Of a stretch of 64,000 nt of DNA, positions 51,962 through 61,226 are shown in pieces. The notes beneath the pieces were generated by a model that was not told the DNA's origin, ran no database searches, and saw only the letters and a list, made by a program, of their open reading frames with translations. The translations under genes were made by a program, and so were the position numbers. The stretch is from Paenibacillaceae bacterium GAS479. GTDB lineage: Bacteria > Bacillota > Bacilli > Paenibacillales > Paenibacillaceae. How positions within the stretch are numbered: the stretch's first letter is position 1; each line of letters begins with the position of its first letter. Location: contig LT629764.1 in assembly GCA_900105225.1 (NCBI GenBank), positions 3,740,501 through 3,804,500 on the forward strand, written 5' to 3'.

Positions 51962-53035
51962 ATGAATCAAGGCAGACTGAACCAGGTGCTTTTCGGGCTG
52001 GCGGTGGTGGGGGCAGGAGCGCTATTCCTCTTCCATATGGCAGGCATATTCGGATTCGAACCTCTCGATATCGGGGGTTTTGTCCGACAGTACTGGCCGC
52101 TGGCGCCGCTTTTTGTAGGATTGTCCATGCTGCTGAACGGAGGCCTTATTCCTGGTGGCATAGTCACGGTGTTCGCCGTCGTGATGCTGGCCCGCAATAC
52201 AGGTTATACGGATCTATCCTTTGGAGACGTCATCCGGTATTTGCTGCCGATAGTCATCATTCTGTTCGGACTTCGTATGATCTTCGCTCGCGGTGAACGC
52301 CATCGCCACCGACATAATCATGAAGAGTGGACTTCCTACAACTCTGATCCGGATGTGCCGCATGCTCCGCCCCTACATCCTGATCCACTTAAGAAGGGAG
52401 AAGCAGGAACTAAGGGTCTGGATTACGAATCGGTAGATAGGGACCACATAGATCCTTCGTTTCAACAACACAACAGAGAGCCTTACGAGTCTGCTTCTCC
52501 ATCAGGCACAGGGGATTGGAAAGAAGAGCTCAAGCATATGAAGCGAGATCTTAAACACGGTATGAAGGAGATGAAGAAAGAGCTTAAGGATGCTTCGAAA
52601 AGCCATCGTGATGAGGGTGGTCGGGGAAGAACGGAATGGTGGAACACCGATGCGAATGTGCAGAATCGTTCCAACTTCATTGGCGATATCCATCTCGGAC
52701 ATGATTACTGGGATCTGGTGCCGCTCAACATTTCTCATTTTATCGGTGATACGGTTGTGGATCTTACCCGGGCTAATATTAGCCATGGCGAAACCCGCAT
52801 TACAATTAGCTCCTTCATCGGAGATGTGAAAGTGTTCCTGCCTGCTGACCTCGACATTGGAGTTCAGGTCGTATCAAGCGCTTTTATCGGGGATTCCAAA
52901 GTACTTGAGCGTAAGGAGGGCGGCATGTTCCGCCATATGGACACTACGAGCCCGGGCTACCGTGACAGTGAGCGAAAAATAAAGCTGGTATGCAGCACAT
53001 TTATCGGAGATGTACGCGTAACAAAGGTAGGGTGA
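51962..53035 (+). CDS. liaF: LiaF-like envelope stress sensor/inhibitor
   Basis: 357 residues. The N-terminal half has about four transmembrane segments (residues 8-28, 43-62, 65-82, 85-105), a charged cytoplasmic linker with a Lys-rich coiled stretch (EELKHMKRDLKHGMKEMKK), and a C-terminal beta-helix-like domain of the cell-wall-active antibiotics response family. That domain contains five FIGD repeats (FIGDIHLG, FIGDTVVD, FIGDVKVF, FIGDSKVL, FIGDVRVT). LiaF inhibits LiaS until cell-wall antibiotics act. Operon order liaF-liaS-liaR is conserved. AAGGAGTGAGC precedes ATG 51962. The 361-bp gap upstream holds the lrp promoter region and presumably the lia promoter; no clear operator was identified. 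Confidence 0.88.
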   Translation: MNQGRLNQVLFGLAVVGAGALFLFHMAGIFGFEPLDIGGFVRQYWPLAPLFVGLSMLLNGGLIPGGIVTVFAVVMLARNTGYTDLSFGDVIRYLLPIVIILFGLRMIFARGERHRHRHNHEEWTSYNSDPDVPHAPPLHPDPLKKGEAGTKGLDYESVDRDHIDPSFQQHNREPYESASPSGTGDWKEELKHMKRDLKHGMKEMKKELKDASKSHRDEGGRGRTEWWNTDANVQNRSNFIGDIHLGHDYWDLVPLNISHFIGDTVVDLTRANISHGETRITISSFIGDVKVFLPADLDIGVQVVSSAFIGDSKVLERKEGGMFRHMDTTSPGYRDSERKIKLVCSTFIGDVRVTKVG

Positions 53036-53045
53036 TGCAGCGGAT

Positions 53046-54083
53046 ATGATGGTGAAGCTTCTGCGAAGCGGCCGACTGGAGCTGGTGATGTTTTTCATCA
53101 TCAGCTCAGTTGTGCCTTGGAGCATTTTATACGGAATCAAACATAAGCTCATGCCGGGAGCATCCATGATTCAGTTGTGGATGGTAGGCACGTTGGTTTT
53201 TTTGTTAACAAGCGTAGTGTTTGGATACAGTGTCGGCCGCAGGCAGCAGTCACGTATTGATGCCTTGCACCTGGCACTCAAACAGGCGTCGCAGGGCGAC
53301 TTATCCGTACGACTGCCGGAGCAGGAGGGGTATGCGCTTGCTGCGGTTTATGCGGAGTTCAATGAGCTGGCGAGCAAGCTGGACCGCCGGCTGCAGGTGA
53401 TGCAGCGTCAAAATGAGATGAATGTACTACAGCAAGCCGCGTCTAATGAAGAAGCAGTGCTTGAGGAGCGCAAAAGATTGGCAAGGGACTTGCATGATAC
53501 GGTCAGCCAACAGCTTTTTGCCTTCCACATGTCAGCTTCCTCCCTGCCGAAGCTTCTGCAGATCAGCCCGGAGCGAGCAGGGGAAGTGATGGAGCAGCTC
53601 ATTACGATGAGTTCTCTCGCTCAAAAGCAAATGCGCGGTCTTATTGCTCAGTTGCGCCCCTTGGAGCTGGAGGGCAGATCGCTTGAGGATGCGCTAGGGC
53701 GCTGGTTCCCTGATTATTGCCGTCAGAACGGGCTGCAAGGAGAGCTGGACTGGAGAGTGAAGGGATCGATATCCGAGGCGAAGGAGCATCAGCTGTTTCT
53801 GATCGTGCAGGAGGCCATGGCCAATGTGGTCAAACATGCACAGGCAACCAGCGTAACACTAACGCTCTCCGAATCTCGCTCAGGCCTGATGCTGCTGCTG
53901 CAAGATGATGGACTTGGTTTCCGCGCCGATCAGGTGCGGCCAGGTTCGTATGGATTGTCGACGATGCAAGAGAGGGCGATGCAGCTCGGCGGAGAAGCGG
54001 CAATTTTGAGCAAGCCGGGAGGAGGCACCCGCATCCGGGTGTCGCTTCCCAATTATGGGATAGAGGAGCGTTCGGATTCATGA
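53046..54083 (+). CDS. liaS: LiaS-like sensor histidine kinase
   Basis: 345 residues. Two transmembrane helices enclose a very short extracytoplasmic loop (residues about 13-28 and 43-63), as in intramembrane-sensing kinases. A HAMP domain follows (to about 120). The HisKA_3 region has the phosphorylated His150 (ERKRLARDLHDTVSQQL), then HATPase_c (N-box EAMANVVKHA, G-boxes DDGLGF and GGTRI). Partner of LiaF and LiaR. The four-base overlap ATGA with liaR shows translational coupling. Confidence 0.93.
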   Translation: MMVKLLRSGRLELVMFFIISSVVPWSILYGIKHKLMPGASMIQLWMVGTLVFLLTSVVFGYSVGRRQQSRIDALHLALKQASQGDLSVRLPEQEGYALAAVYAEFNELASKLDRRLQVMQRQNEMNVLQQAASNEEAVLEERKRLARDLHDTVSQQLFAFHMSASSLPKLLQISPERAGEVMEQLITMSSLAQKQMRGLIAQLRPLELEGRSLEDALGRWFPDYCRQNGLQGELDWRVKGSISEAKEHQLFLIVQEAMANVVKHAQATSVTLTLSESRSGLMLLLQDDGLGFRADQVRPGSYGLSTMQERAMQLGGEAAILSKPGGGTRIRVSLPNYGIEERSDS

Positions 54084-54742
54084 CAGGGACGGATGTTTAT
54101 CGCGTAATGATCGTGGATGACCATGACATGGTGCGCATGGGACTCAAAACATACTTAATGCTGGAGCCGAAGTTCCAGGTCATAGCGGAGGCGGGCAGCG
54201 GCGAGGAAGCTCTTCGTTTACTGGAGAAAGGACTAGATGGCGGACTGCCCGATCTGATGCTTATGGATTTGATCATGACCGGCATCGATGGCGTTGAGAC
54301 AACTCGTCGGGTAATGGAGCTGTTTCCTTCGATCCGAATTGTGCTGCTGACAAGCTTTTTAGAAGATGAAAAGGTAGTCGCGGCCATGGAGGCGGGCGCT
54401 ATAAGTTATGTACTTAAGACGGTCAGCTCTGAGGAACTGGTCTATTCACTTACGGGCGCGCTTCGCGGCATGCCGGTCATGACAACTGACGTCTCCCAGG
54501 CGCTGACTCGCGGATTGCGCCAACGCTCTGCTCAAGGAGTAGATGAGGGGCTGACGGAGCGCGAGAAGGAAGTATTGCTGCTCATCGCAGAGGGCCGAGC
54601 AAATAAAGAAATTGCGGAAGAGCTTCATATTAGTATCAAAACGGTTAAAACCCATGTAAGCAACCTGCTTATGAAATGCGAGATGGAGGATCGGACCCAG
54701 CTGGCTGTGCTTGCGCACCGCAAAGGCTGGGTGAAGGGCTGA
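54080..54742 (+). CDS. liaR: LiaR-like response regulator (NarL family)
   Basis: 220 residues. The receiver domain has phospho-acceptor Asp63 (LMLMDLIMTGIDG), acidic pocket VDDHD at the start, and LLTS/ SYVLKT switch residues. The C-terminal LuxR-type helix-turn-helix is complete (LTEREKEVLLLIAEGRANKEIAEEL, SIKTVKTHVSNLLMK). It activates envelope-stress genes upon cell-wall damage; the regulon is expected to include this operon. Confidence 0.93.
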   Translation: MTGTDVYRVMIVDDHDMVRMGLKTYLMLEPKFQVIAEAGSGEEALRLLEKGLDGGLPDLMLMDLIMTGIDGVETTRRVMELFPSIRIVLLTSFLEDEKVVAAMEAGAISYVLKTVSSEELVYSLTGALRGMPVMTTDVSQALTRGLRQRSAQGVDEGLTEREKEVLLLIAEGRANKEIAEELHISIKTVKTHVSNLLMKCEMEDRTQLAVLAHRKGWVKG

Positions 54743-54911
54743 AGAGAATTGATTTGTCATCAGCGCCAAAAGTCTCTGCACAGGACTGGGAGACTGGCAA
54801 AAGCGATGGCACTTCGGCGCGAACGCGATTCCAGTCCTCCTCTTATTTGCACATAAGCCGGGTTCCGTCAGGGAATGCTGAGCCTATTAATGCAGACAAG
54901 GAGAGGTGTCC

Positions 54912-55331
54912 ATGATTGCGATTCAATCCCCGCTGGAGGGGACAGAGCATGATTTTGTGCAGATCAAACGCGTTCTGGAAAAGCAAGGCTTCGTACTGGG
55001 CGGCAACTGGGATTATGGCAACGGGTCCTTCGACCTGAACATGGATGAGAAAAATAAGGTATGGCTGCGCATGGGCTTCGAAGTGCTGCGAGGCAATGTC
55101 GACGATCAGACGGAGGACAATGACGCCTCGATTAAGCTGACGACTCCGTATGTTCTGCGCCATCTTTATCGCGAGGGTAACGACCCGGAGGCGAAGATGC
55201 GGACAATCGGAGCTTTGTTCGATCAGTTCCAGGCTCCAGTAGATCCGGACGCGGCAGTCGACGACAAGTGGATCGGCTTCGCGGAGGAACAGCTTCGTCG
55301 CGCCGAGGAACAGTTAATTACGAATCACTAA
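54912..55331 (+). CDS. YugN-like family protein
   Basis: 139 residues from ATG 54912, eight bases after AAGGAG. The pattern matches YugN/DUF1811-like proteins: EHDFVQIKRVLEKQGFVLGG, WDYGNGSFDLNMD, and TPYVLRHLYREGNDPEAK. The family is widespread in Bacillaceae and Paenibacillaceae without known function. It is soluble and acidic. It starts 170 bp after liaR. A terminator follows. Confidence 0.8.
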   Translation: MIAIQSPLEGTEHDFVQIKRVLEKQGFVLGGNWDYGNGSFDLNMDEKNKVWLRMGFEVLRGNVDDQTEDNDASIKLTTPYVLRHLYREGNDPEAKMRTIGALFDQFQAPVDPDAAVDDKWIGFAEEQLRRAEEQLITNH

Positions 55332-55360
55332 TCATGCAGCGGCCATCGACCGCAGTAAGG

Positions 55361-55397
55361 CCTTTGATCCCTATGAAATGGTGATCAAAGGTTTTTT
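55361..55397 (+). terminator. Terminator of the yugN-like gene
   Basis: CCTTTGATC and GATCAAAGG followed by TTTTTTATTTT. Confidence 0.88.
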
Positions 55398-55514
55398 ATT
55401 TTGTCTTAAACGATATTTCAGTTTCTTTTAAGGTAGATTGTGCAAGATAGGTACATACCAGTTAGGCGCTATTAACTTTAATTCATAGACTTCACTCTCG
55501 AGGAGGAAATATAC

Positions 55515-57164
55515 ATGGACGATCGCAAAGGACGCTACAACGAATTTTGGAGCGGTAAAGAAGAAGGAAACGATCAGGATCGGCAAAAAGAAAGCTCATA
55601 CTTAAGCGACGAGGAAGCAGCTCACCAAGAGCAGGACGTGAGAGGGTATCAAGGTCAGGAAAATTCTTCCTACTATTACTCTTATGGGCCGTTCAAGCAA
55701 GGTCAGCCGGGAGAAAGCGGACGCGATCTGCGCGAGGGACGTCCCGCCGAAGAGCGTAGTTATGAGCGCCCGTCAGACTCAGTACAGCAGAGAGATGTTA
55801 TGGTCACGCCGCCTCGCCAGCTTCGTCCGTTCGTCCCCGCAGCTTCTGCTGGCAAAGGAGAGTGGCAAGGTAACGGCGGCGGCACCGGTGGCAAAAAGAA
55901 ACGTGGAAGCGGGCTGCGCACAGCGGCTGTCTCGTTCCTGGCTGGCGTCATTGCTGTAGGCGGCTTGATGTGGAAGGCCGATACAGACAATTGGTTTACT
56001 GGCGATACTCCCGTACAGGTTCTATCGGGATCAAACAATAACGTACCGGCGGCGAGCAAAGCCCCGTCTGCACAAGACTTAACGCGCCCGATGAATATTC
56101 CGGAAATCTCCAAGCAGGCTTCCCCGGCGGTTGTGCTCATCACGACCTACACAAGCGCGAACTCCGGTGGCGGCGGCTTGAATGAAGATCCATTTTTCCG
56201 TCAGTTCTTCGGTGATCAGTTCGGTGGCCAAGGCGGTCAGGGAGGCCAAGGCGGTGAAGGCGGTCAAGGCGGTCAAGGTAACGGAGGCGGACAATTGCAG
56301 GAAACCGGCATTGGTTCTGGCTTCTTCTTCGAAAAAGATGGTTATATTCTGACGAACCAGCATGTTATCAACGGAGCAGAAGAAATTAAGATCAAGGTGC
56401 AGGGATACAGCAAGGACCTGACGGCTAAAGTACTCGGCTCAAGCAAGGATCTTGATCTGGCCGTGCTGAAGGTTGAACAGGTGGACGGCAAAGAGTTCCC
56501 TACATTGCCGCTTGGAGATTCCGATTCGGTAGAGATTGGTGAATGGCTCGTCGCAATCGGCAATCCGAATGGCTTCGATCACACCGTTACGGCTGGCGTA
56601 CTGAGTGCACGCGATCGCCAGATTCAAGTCGGTGACGAAACCGGAGCTCCGCGCACGTACAAGAATCTTTTGCAGACAGATGCATCTATTAATCCCGGCA
56701 ACTCTGGCGGTCCTTTGCTGAACACAAAAGGCGAGGTCATCGGTATTAATACGGCGATTAGCGCCGACTCTGAAGGAATTGGCTTTGCCATTGCAACTTC
56801 TACAATTAAGGAAGTTCTCGAGCAGTTGAAGAGCAACCAGAATGTAACGGTGCCAACCCCGTTCATCGGCGCGACATTGTCGGATATCACCGAAGAGATG
56901 CAGCAAAATCTTGGTTTGCCAAACACAGAGGGAGCGATCGTGCGCGATACAACTTTCAACTCTCCTGCCTACAAAGCCGGCCTGACACAGTATGATGTTA
57001 TTACTGGCCTAGATGGCAAGGAGTATGCCACGAAGGAAGAGCTGATCGCAGAAATTCGGAGTAAAAAAATCGGCGACAAAGTTGTGCTGGATGTCATCCG
57101 CAAAGGAGACAAAATCAAGGTGACGGTAGAAGTCGGCGATGGCAGCAAATTCGACATTCAATAA
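55515..57164 (+). CDS. htrA: HtrA/DegP-type serine protease with PDZ domain
   Basis: 549 residues. A long charged cytoplasmic N-terminus (about 1-135, Gln/Ser/Tyr-rich), one transmembrane anchor (about 136-152, TAAVSFLAGVIAVGGLMW), then an extracytoplasmic trypsin-like domain. The catalytic triad is His283 (TNQHVI), Asp314 (DLDLAVLKV) and Ser397 (NPGNSGGPLL). A Gly/Gln repeat (GGQGG units, about residues 235-255) sits in the LA-loop. A C-terminal PDZ domain covers about 455-545. Surface quality-control protease; close by lie a two-component system and envelope-stress genes. The ribosome binding site is CGAGGAGG. Confidence 0.94.
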   Translation: MDDRKGRYNEFWSGKEEGNDQDRQKESSYLSDEEAAHQEQDVRGYQGQENSSYYYSYGPFKQGQPGESGRDLREGRPAEERSYERPSDSVQQRDVMVTPPRQLRPFVPAASAGKGEWQGNGGGTGGKKKRGSGLRTAAVSFLAGVIAVGGLMWKADTDNWFTGDTPVQVLSGSNNNVPAASKAPSAQDLTRPMNIPEISKQASPAVVLITTYTSANSGGGGLNEDPFFRQFFGDQFGGQGGQGGQGGEGGQGGQGNGGGQLQETGIGSGFFFEKDGYILTNQHVINGAEEIKIKVQGYSKDLTAKVLGSSKDLDLAVLKVEQVDGKEFPTLPLGDSDSVEIGEWLVAIGNPNGFDHTVTAGVLSARDRQIQVGDETGAPRTYKNLLQTDASINPGNSGGPLLNTKGEVIGINTAISADSEGIGFAIATSTIKEVLEQLKSNQNVTVPTPFIGATLSDITEEMQQNLGLPNTEGAIVRDTTFNSPAYKAGLTQYDVITGLDGKEYATKEELIAEIRSKKIGDKVVLDVIRKGDKIKVTVEVGDGSKFDIQ

Positions 57165-57202
57165 ATCGGAAGCAATAGAAGCCCCGCTTCCCGCGGCTTC
57201 GC

Positions 57203-57234
57203 AAGCGCAGGCGGAATACCGAGCCTGCGCTTTT
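57203..57234 (+). terminator. Terminator after htrA
   Basis: AAGCGCAGGC and GCCTGCGCTT followed by TT. Confidence 0.8.
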
Positions 57235-57300
57235 GCGCGCGGATGGGATGAGTTACGATAGAAGAGACAGAATAATGATCTAGGGGCAGGAGGGGTTGCG

Positions 57301-57996
57301 ATGAGATCGCATATCGTAGTTGTAGATGATGATGAGAAAATTATTTCCATGCTGCGCCGCAGCTTGGCTTTTGAGGGATATGAAGTAACAACGGCTAACA
57401 ATGGACTAGAAGGGCTTAAGGTGCTGCTTGGACTGGAACCGCAGCTGCTAATTCTGGACGTGATGATGCCTCAGGTGGACGGCTGGGAAGTGTGCCGGCG
57501 TGTGCGCGAGAGCGGCAGCTCCGTGCCGATCCTGATGCTTACGGCCAAGGATGATATCAACGACCGGGTAAAGGGTTTGGATCTTGGTGCGGACGATTAT
57601 TTGGTTAAACCTTTTGCACTGGAGGAACTGCTTGCTCGCGTACGGGCTTTGTTGCGGCGCAAGCCGGACAAGCTGGAAGAAGATTCGAACCGGCTCGTAT
57701 TCGAGGATCTCATTCTCGATCTGGATTCGCGGGAGGCGATTCGCGGAGGGCGGCGTATCGAATTGACGGCCAAGGAATTCGACTTGTTGCAATTTTTCAT
57801 GTACAACCCGAAGCGGGTGCTAACGAGAGATTCCATCATGGACAAGATCTGGGGTTATGATTATAGCGGAGAGTCCAATGTACTGGAGGTTTATATCGCG
57901 ATGCTGCGGCAGAAGACGGAGGATAGCGGCCAGAACAGCCGGCTCATCCAGACGGTTCGCGGTACGGGGTATGTGCTCCGCGGAGGAGTGAGCTAA
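57301..57996 (+). CDS. OmpR/PhoB family response regulator
   Basis: 231 residues. Receiver domain with acidic pocket VDDDE, phospho-acceptor Asp53 (LLILDVMMPQVDG), Thr and Lys switch residues (LTAKDD, LVKPFALEEL). The C-terminal winged helix is complete (LTAKEFDLLQFF, LTRDSIMDKIWG, VRGTGYVLRGG). AGGAGGGGTTGCG precedes the ATG. It is coupled to the downstream sensor kinase. Candidate targets are htrA just upstream and the GT39 gene, whose promoter carries tandem 11-bp repeats. Confidence 0.92.
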   Translation: MRSHIVVVDDDEKIISMLRRSLAFEGYEVTTANNGLEGLKVLLGLEPQLLILDVMMPQVDGWEVCRRVRESGSSVPILMLTAKDDINDRVKGLDLGADDYLVKPFALEELLARVRALLRRKPDKLEEDSNRLVFEDLILDLDSREAIRGGRRIELTAKEFDLLQFFMYNPKRVLTRDSIMDKIWGYDYSGESNVLEVYIAMLRQKTEDSGQNSRLIQTVRGTGYVLRGGVS

Positions 57997-57997
57997 A

Positions 57998-59473
57998 GTG
58001 TCCATTCGCTTAAAGCTTACGCTGTGGTATAGCGGCATTTTGGCTTTTGTGCTGGTTATGCTCAGCGGCGCGGTCTATATATTTTTTAACCAATATACGT
58101 ACAATGACCTGGAGAACAAACTGCAATTCCAGGGACGGAATCTTGGCGAACAAATTAGTAATCGGAGCATCTTTAATCCTGGTGAGCTGTCAGTGGATAG
58201 ATCCTCGTTACTTCAGGACGGATACTTTATTCAGATTTACAATTATCGCAACGGTGATGTGCAGAAATCAGCCAATTTACGGGATAACAATCTTGCTTTC
58301 CCATACAAAGAGGATCCTTCTAACATCAAAAAAGCAAGTTTCCAAAAAGTGTTCGTTGGAGGTTATCCTTTTTACGTTTATCAGATTCCAATTATGACGA
58401 GCGGAGGGGAAGAGGTTGTAGGGCTGCTGCAAGTCGGCTCTTTGGTTAGTACCCAGGAGAGTTTGCTTCAGCAGCTAAGGACGATACTTGTGATTTCCTC
58501 CATTATGGGGTTGCTGCTCGCATTTACGGTGGGGCTCATTATGGCGCGCCAATCACTGCGTCCAATTGAAGTTGTTATCCAAGCCGCTGAGCAAATCGAT
58601 AAAGGCTCCGATCTCAGCATGAGAATCGCCTGGAATGGTCCGAACGACGAACTGGGTCGTCTGACGAATACGCTGAACGGCATGCTGGGGCGCATGGAAC
58701 TAGCTTACAATGAACTGGACGAGGCCTACGACGCGCAGCGGCGATTCGTCTCGGATGCTTCGCATGAACTGCGCACACCTCTCACTACGATTCGCGGCAA
58801 TATTGATCTGTTGGAAAAAATATGGGTTCCCGCGCTGGATGAGGGAGCCGGCAGCTCGGTGCAGATTTCGGAACAGGAAGCGTTGCGCCAGGAGATGTCG
58901 CGCGAAGCGATGAAGGACATTGGCGACGAAGCGAGACGAATGTCCCGGCTCGTCAATGATTTGCTGGCGCTGGCTCGAGCCGATGCCGGATTCGTCATGG
59001 AGAAGAAGCCGGTGGAGATGCTACCGCTGCTTGAGGAGGTTGTGCGGCGTGCGGCGCTGCTACCGCGCACTTCTGCCTGGCTGCCTGGCGACCTTTCCGC
59101 TTTGGAAGGTGTAGGCGTGATGGGGAATGCGGATTATTTGCGGCAGCTGATGTTCATTTTCATCGAAAATGCCTTCAAGTATACGCCGGATGGAAGTGTC
59201 CGGCTGACGGCAGTTGTGAAAAACAACCAGGTCGGCATCAAAATTCAGGATACGGGACTTGGCATGAATGAGGAGCAAATACCGCATATTTTTGAACGCT
59301 TTTACCGGGCGGATGAGTCCAGGGGCATAACGAGCGGCACTGGCCTTGGCCTGTCGATCGCCAAATGGATTCTCGACGAGCATAACAGCTCGGCCGAAGT
59401 TCATACGAGTCCGGGAGCAGGAACGACATTTACCGTCTGGCTGCCAGTCGCCTTTTCCGTACAGGAGAATTAG
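57998..59473 (+). CDS. Sensor histidine kinase (HAMP-HisKA-HATPase)
   Basis: 491 residues from GTG 57998, with GGAGGAGTG ten bases upstream. Two transmembrane helices (residues about 8-30 and 160-183) bracket an extracytoplasmic sensor of about 130 residues. HAMP follows (about 184-240), then HisKA with His256 (SDASHELRTPLTTI), and HATPase_c with N-box FIENAFKYT and G-boxes DTGLGM and GTGLGL. It is paired with the preceding regulator in one operon. The stimulus is unknown. Confidence 0.92.
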   Translation: MSIRLKLTLWYSGILAFVLVMLSGAVYIFFNQYTYNDLENKLQFQGRNLGEQISNRSIFNPGELSVDRSSLLQDGYFIQIYNYRNGDVQKSANLRDNNLAFPYKEDPSNIKKASFQKVFVGGYPFYVYQIPIMTSGGEEVVGLLQVGSLVSTQESLLQQLRTILVISSIMGLLLAFTVGLIMARQSLRPIEVVIQAAEQIDKGSDLSMRIAWNGPNDELGRLTNTLNGMLGRMELAYNELDEAYDAQRRFVSDASHELRTPLTTIRGNIDLLEKIWVPALDEGAGSSVQISEQEALRQEMSREAMKDIGDEARRMSRLVNDLLALARADAGFVMEKKPVEMLPLLEEVVRRAALLPRTSAWLPGDLSALEGVGVMGNADYLRQLMFIFIENAFKYTPDGSVRLTAVVKNNQVGIKIQDTGLGMNEEQIPHIFERFYRADESRGITSGTGLGLSIAKWILDEHNSSAEVHTSPGAGTTFTVWLPVAFSVQEN

Positions 59474-59543
59474 AGTATACTGAGGTGAATACGGCTGCGA
59501 GCGTCGATCTCACCAAGTGGCGGCCGGGAAGGCAGGTAATACG

Positions 59544-60494
59544 ATGGAAGTAGTGAAAATATCGCCGCGGGGTTATTGCTACGGGGTTGTTGATGCGATG
59601 GTTCTGGCGTTGCAGACTGCTCGCAATCTCGATTTGCCCCGCCCTATATATATACTGGGCATGATCGTCCATAACTCCCATGTTACCGATGCGTTTGAAG
59701 AAGAAGGCATCATTACGCTAGACGGAGAGAATCGGTTGGAAATTCTGGAGCAAGTGGAGTCCGGTACGATTATTTTTACGGCGCATGGTGTTTCCCCTGA
59801 GGTGCGGCAGCGTGCCAAGGAAAAAGGATTGACTGTCGTGGACGCGACATGTCCCGATGTGACCAAAACGCATGATCTGATCCGCGAGAAAACAGCCGAG
59901 GGTTATCAGATCATTTACATCGGCAAGAAGGGTCATCCGGAGCCGGAAGGCGCGGTTGGCGTTGCGCCGGATGAAGTTCATCTTATTGAGCGCGAGTCAG
60001 ACATCGAGCAGTTGAATGTGACTGGTGAACGTATTTTGATTACGAACCAGACGACGATGTCACAATGGGATATTCGTATTCTGATCAGCCGTTTGCTGGA
60101 GAAATATCCGCATGCTGAGATTCACAATGAGATCTGCTTGGCGACCCAGGTACGTCAAGAAGCGGTGGCGGAGCAAGCTGGCCAGGCTGAGCTGACAATC
60201 GTTGTCGGTGATCCTCGCAGCAACAACTCCAATCGCTTGGCACAGGTTTCGGAGGAAATTTCAGGCGTACCGGCTTACCGGATCTCAGATCTGTCTGAAC
60301 TGCAGCTGGATTGGCTGAAGGGCAAGCAGCGTGTATCCGTAACCTCAGGCGCTTCGACGCCTACGCCTCTCACTCGCGAGGTGATTCAGTTCCTGGAACA
60401 GTACGACGAGAGCGATCCGTCTTCTTGGGAGCTGAAGCGTACGGTGGATATGGCTAAATTGCTACCAAGAGTCAAAATTAAGTCAGGCGCGTAA
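59544..60494 (+). CDS. ispH: 4-hydroxy-3-methylbut-2-enyl diphosphate reductase
   Basis: 316 residues; last enzyme of the MEP isoprenoid pathway, making IPP and DMAPP. The three cluster cysteines are Cys12 (RGYCYGV), Cys103 (DATCPDV) and Cys198 (NEICLAT). Other family blocks present are VHNSHV, AHGVSP, GHPEPEG and SGASTP. I start at ATG 59544, which places Cys12 as in the family; an upstream in-frame ATG (59517) is less likely. Isoprenoids feed the menaquinone side chain, linking it to mqnC and complex II. Confidence 0.96.
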   Translation: MEVVKISPRGYCYGVVDAMVLALQTARNLDLPRPIYILGMIVHNSHVTDAFEEEGIITLDGENRLEILEQVESGTIIFTAHGVSPEVRQRAKEKGLTVVDATCPDVTKTHDLIREKTAEGYQIIYIGKKGHPEPEGAVGVAPDEVHLIERESDIEQLNVTGERILITNQTTMSQWDIRILISRLLEKYPHAEIHNEICLATQVRQEAVAEQAGQAELTIVVGDPRSNNSNRLAQVSEEISGVPAYRISDLSELQLDWLKGKQRVSVTSGASTPTPLTREVIQFLEQYDESDPSSWELKRTVDMAKLLPRVKIKSGA

Positions 60495-60508
60495 AGAAGG
60501 CGGAATCA

Positions 60509-61048
60509 ATGGCAGGCACTACGAATCGAACACGGCCGCGCTCCTGGCCGGGAGGGGCAAAGCGCTGGATGCGCTACAAGCTGCTGCAATTGCTGCGTGC
60601 GCCCGGTGGACCGACGTTTGTAGCAATGGGTTTCTCTATTGGTTTCTTTTGCGAGATGTTTACGCTCCCTACGTACGGCCTGGCTTTTTTTCTGATCTTT
60701 CCACTGATCTATTTGCTGCGGGGCAGTCTGGCTGGAGCTCTCGTTGGCTTCGTCATTGGCAAAATCATCTATTTGCCGCTTGCCTACCTTCACTCGCTTG
60801 TCGGGGGCTGGGTGCTTCCGGCGCATATGAACCTTCATCTCCCACTCGTTGGCGAAAAAATCAACCATATGCTACTGCTCAACCTCAAGCTGATTGTCGG
60901 CGGCATGGTGGACGGTTTATGGATAGGCGCGCTTCTGTTCATTGCTGTTCGCGCGATCCTTCTCTACTTGACGGCGAAGCGCAAGGAGCGCCGCCGCTTG
61001 AAGCGTCACGTGGTTGGATCTCCAGTGGGCGATATGGCAGGAAACTGA
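60509..61048 (+). CDS. DUF2062-like membrane protein
   Basis: 179 residues with three or four hydrophobic segments (residues about 35-50, 57-72, 75-97, 125-150) and highly basic ends. GGPTFVAMGFSIGFFCEMFTLP and LRGSLAGALVGFVIGKIIYLP resemble DUF2062. The start lies 15 bp after ispH with GAAGGCGG, suggesting cotranscription. The role is unknown. Confidence 0.7.
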   Translation: MAGTTNRTRPRSWPGGAKRWMRYKLLQLLRAPGGPTFVAMGFSIGFFCEMFTLPTYGLAFFLIFPLIYLLRGSLAGALVGFVIGKIIYLPLAYLHSLVGGWVLPAHMNLHLPLVGEKINHMLLLNLKLIVGGMVDGLWIGALLFIAVRAILLYLTAKRKERRRLKRHVVGSPVGDMAGN

Positions 61049-61074
61049 TTGCCCTTAAGGGAATGACGTTGATT

Positions 61075-61101
61075 AAGGTCTCCATTAGGAGGCCTTTTTT
61101 T
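61075..61101 (+). terminator. Terminator after the DUF2062-like gene
   Basis: AAGGTCTCC and GGAGGCCTT (one G-U pair) followed by TTTTTTG. Confidence 0.85.
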
Positions 61102-61157
61102 GTTGTGCTAGAGTTGGCGGGAATACATACAGGATAGATAATGAGTTTTGTTAGAAC

Positions 61158-61190
61158 GTTCATTTTGGGTTCATTTAGGAAGGGTAGGAT
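61158..61190 (+). promoter_or_regulatory. Tandem 11-bp direct repeats and -10 element before the GT39 gene
   Basis: GTTCATTTTGG (61158-61168) and GTTCATTTAGG (61169-61179) are contiguous and differ at one base. TAGGAT (61185-61190) follows as a -10. Tandem 11-bp sites in place of a -35 are the usual arrangement for OmpR/PhoB-type activators. Confidence 0.6.
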
Positions 61191-61226
61191 AGGCACAGAA
61201 CTTGATGGATGAGGAGTGTTGCCTTT

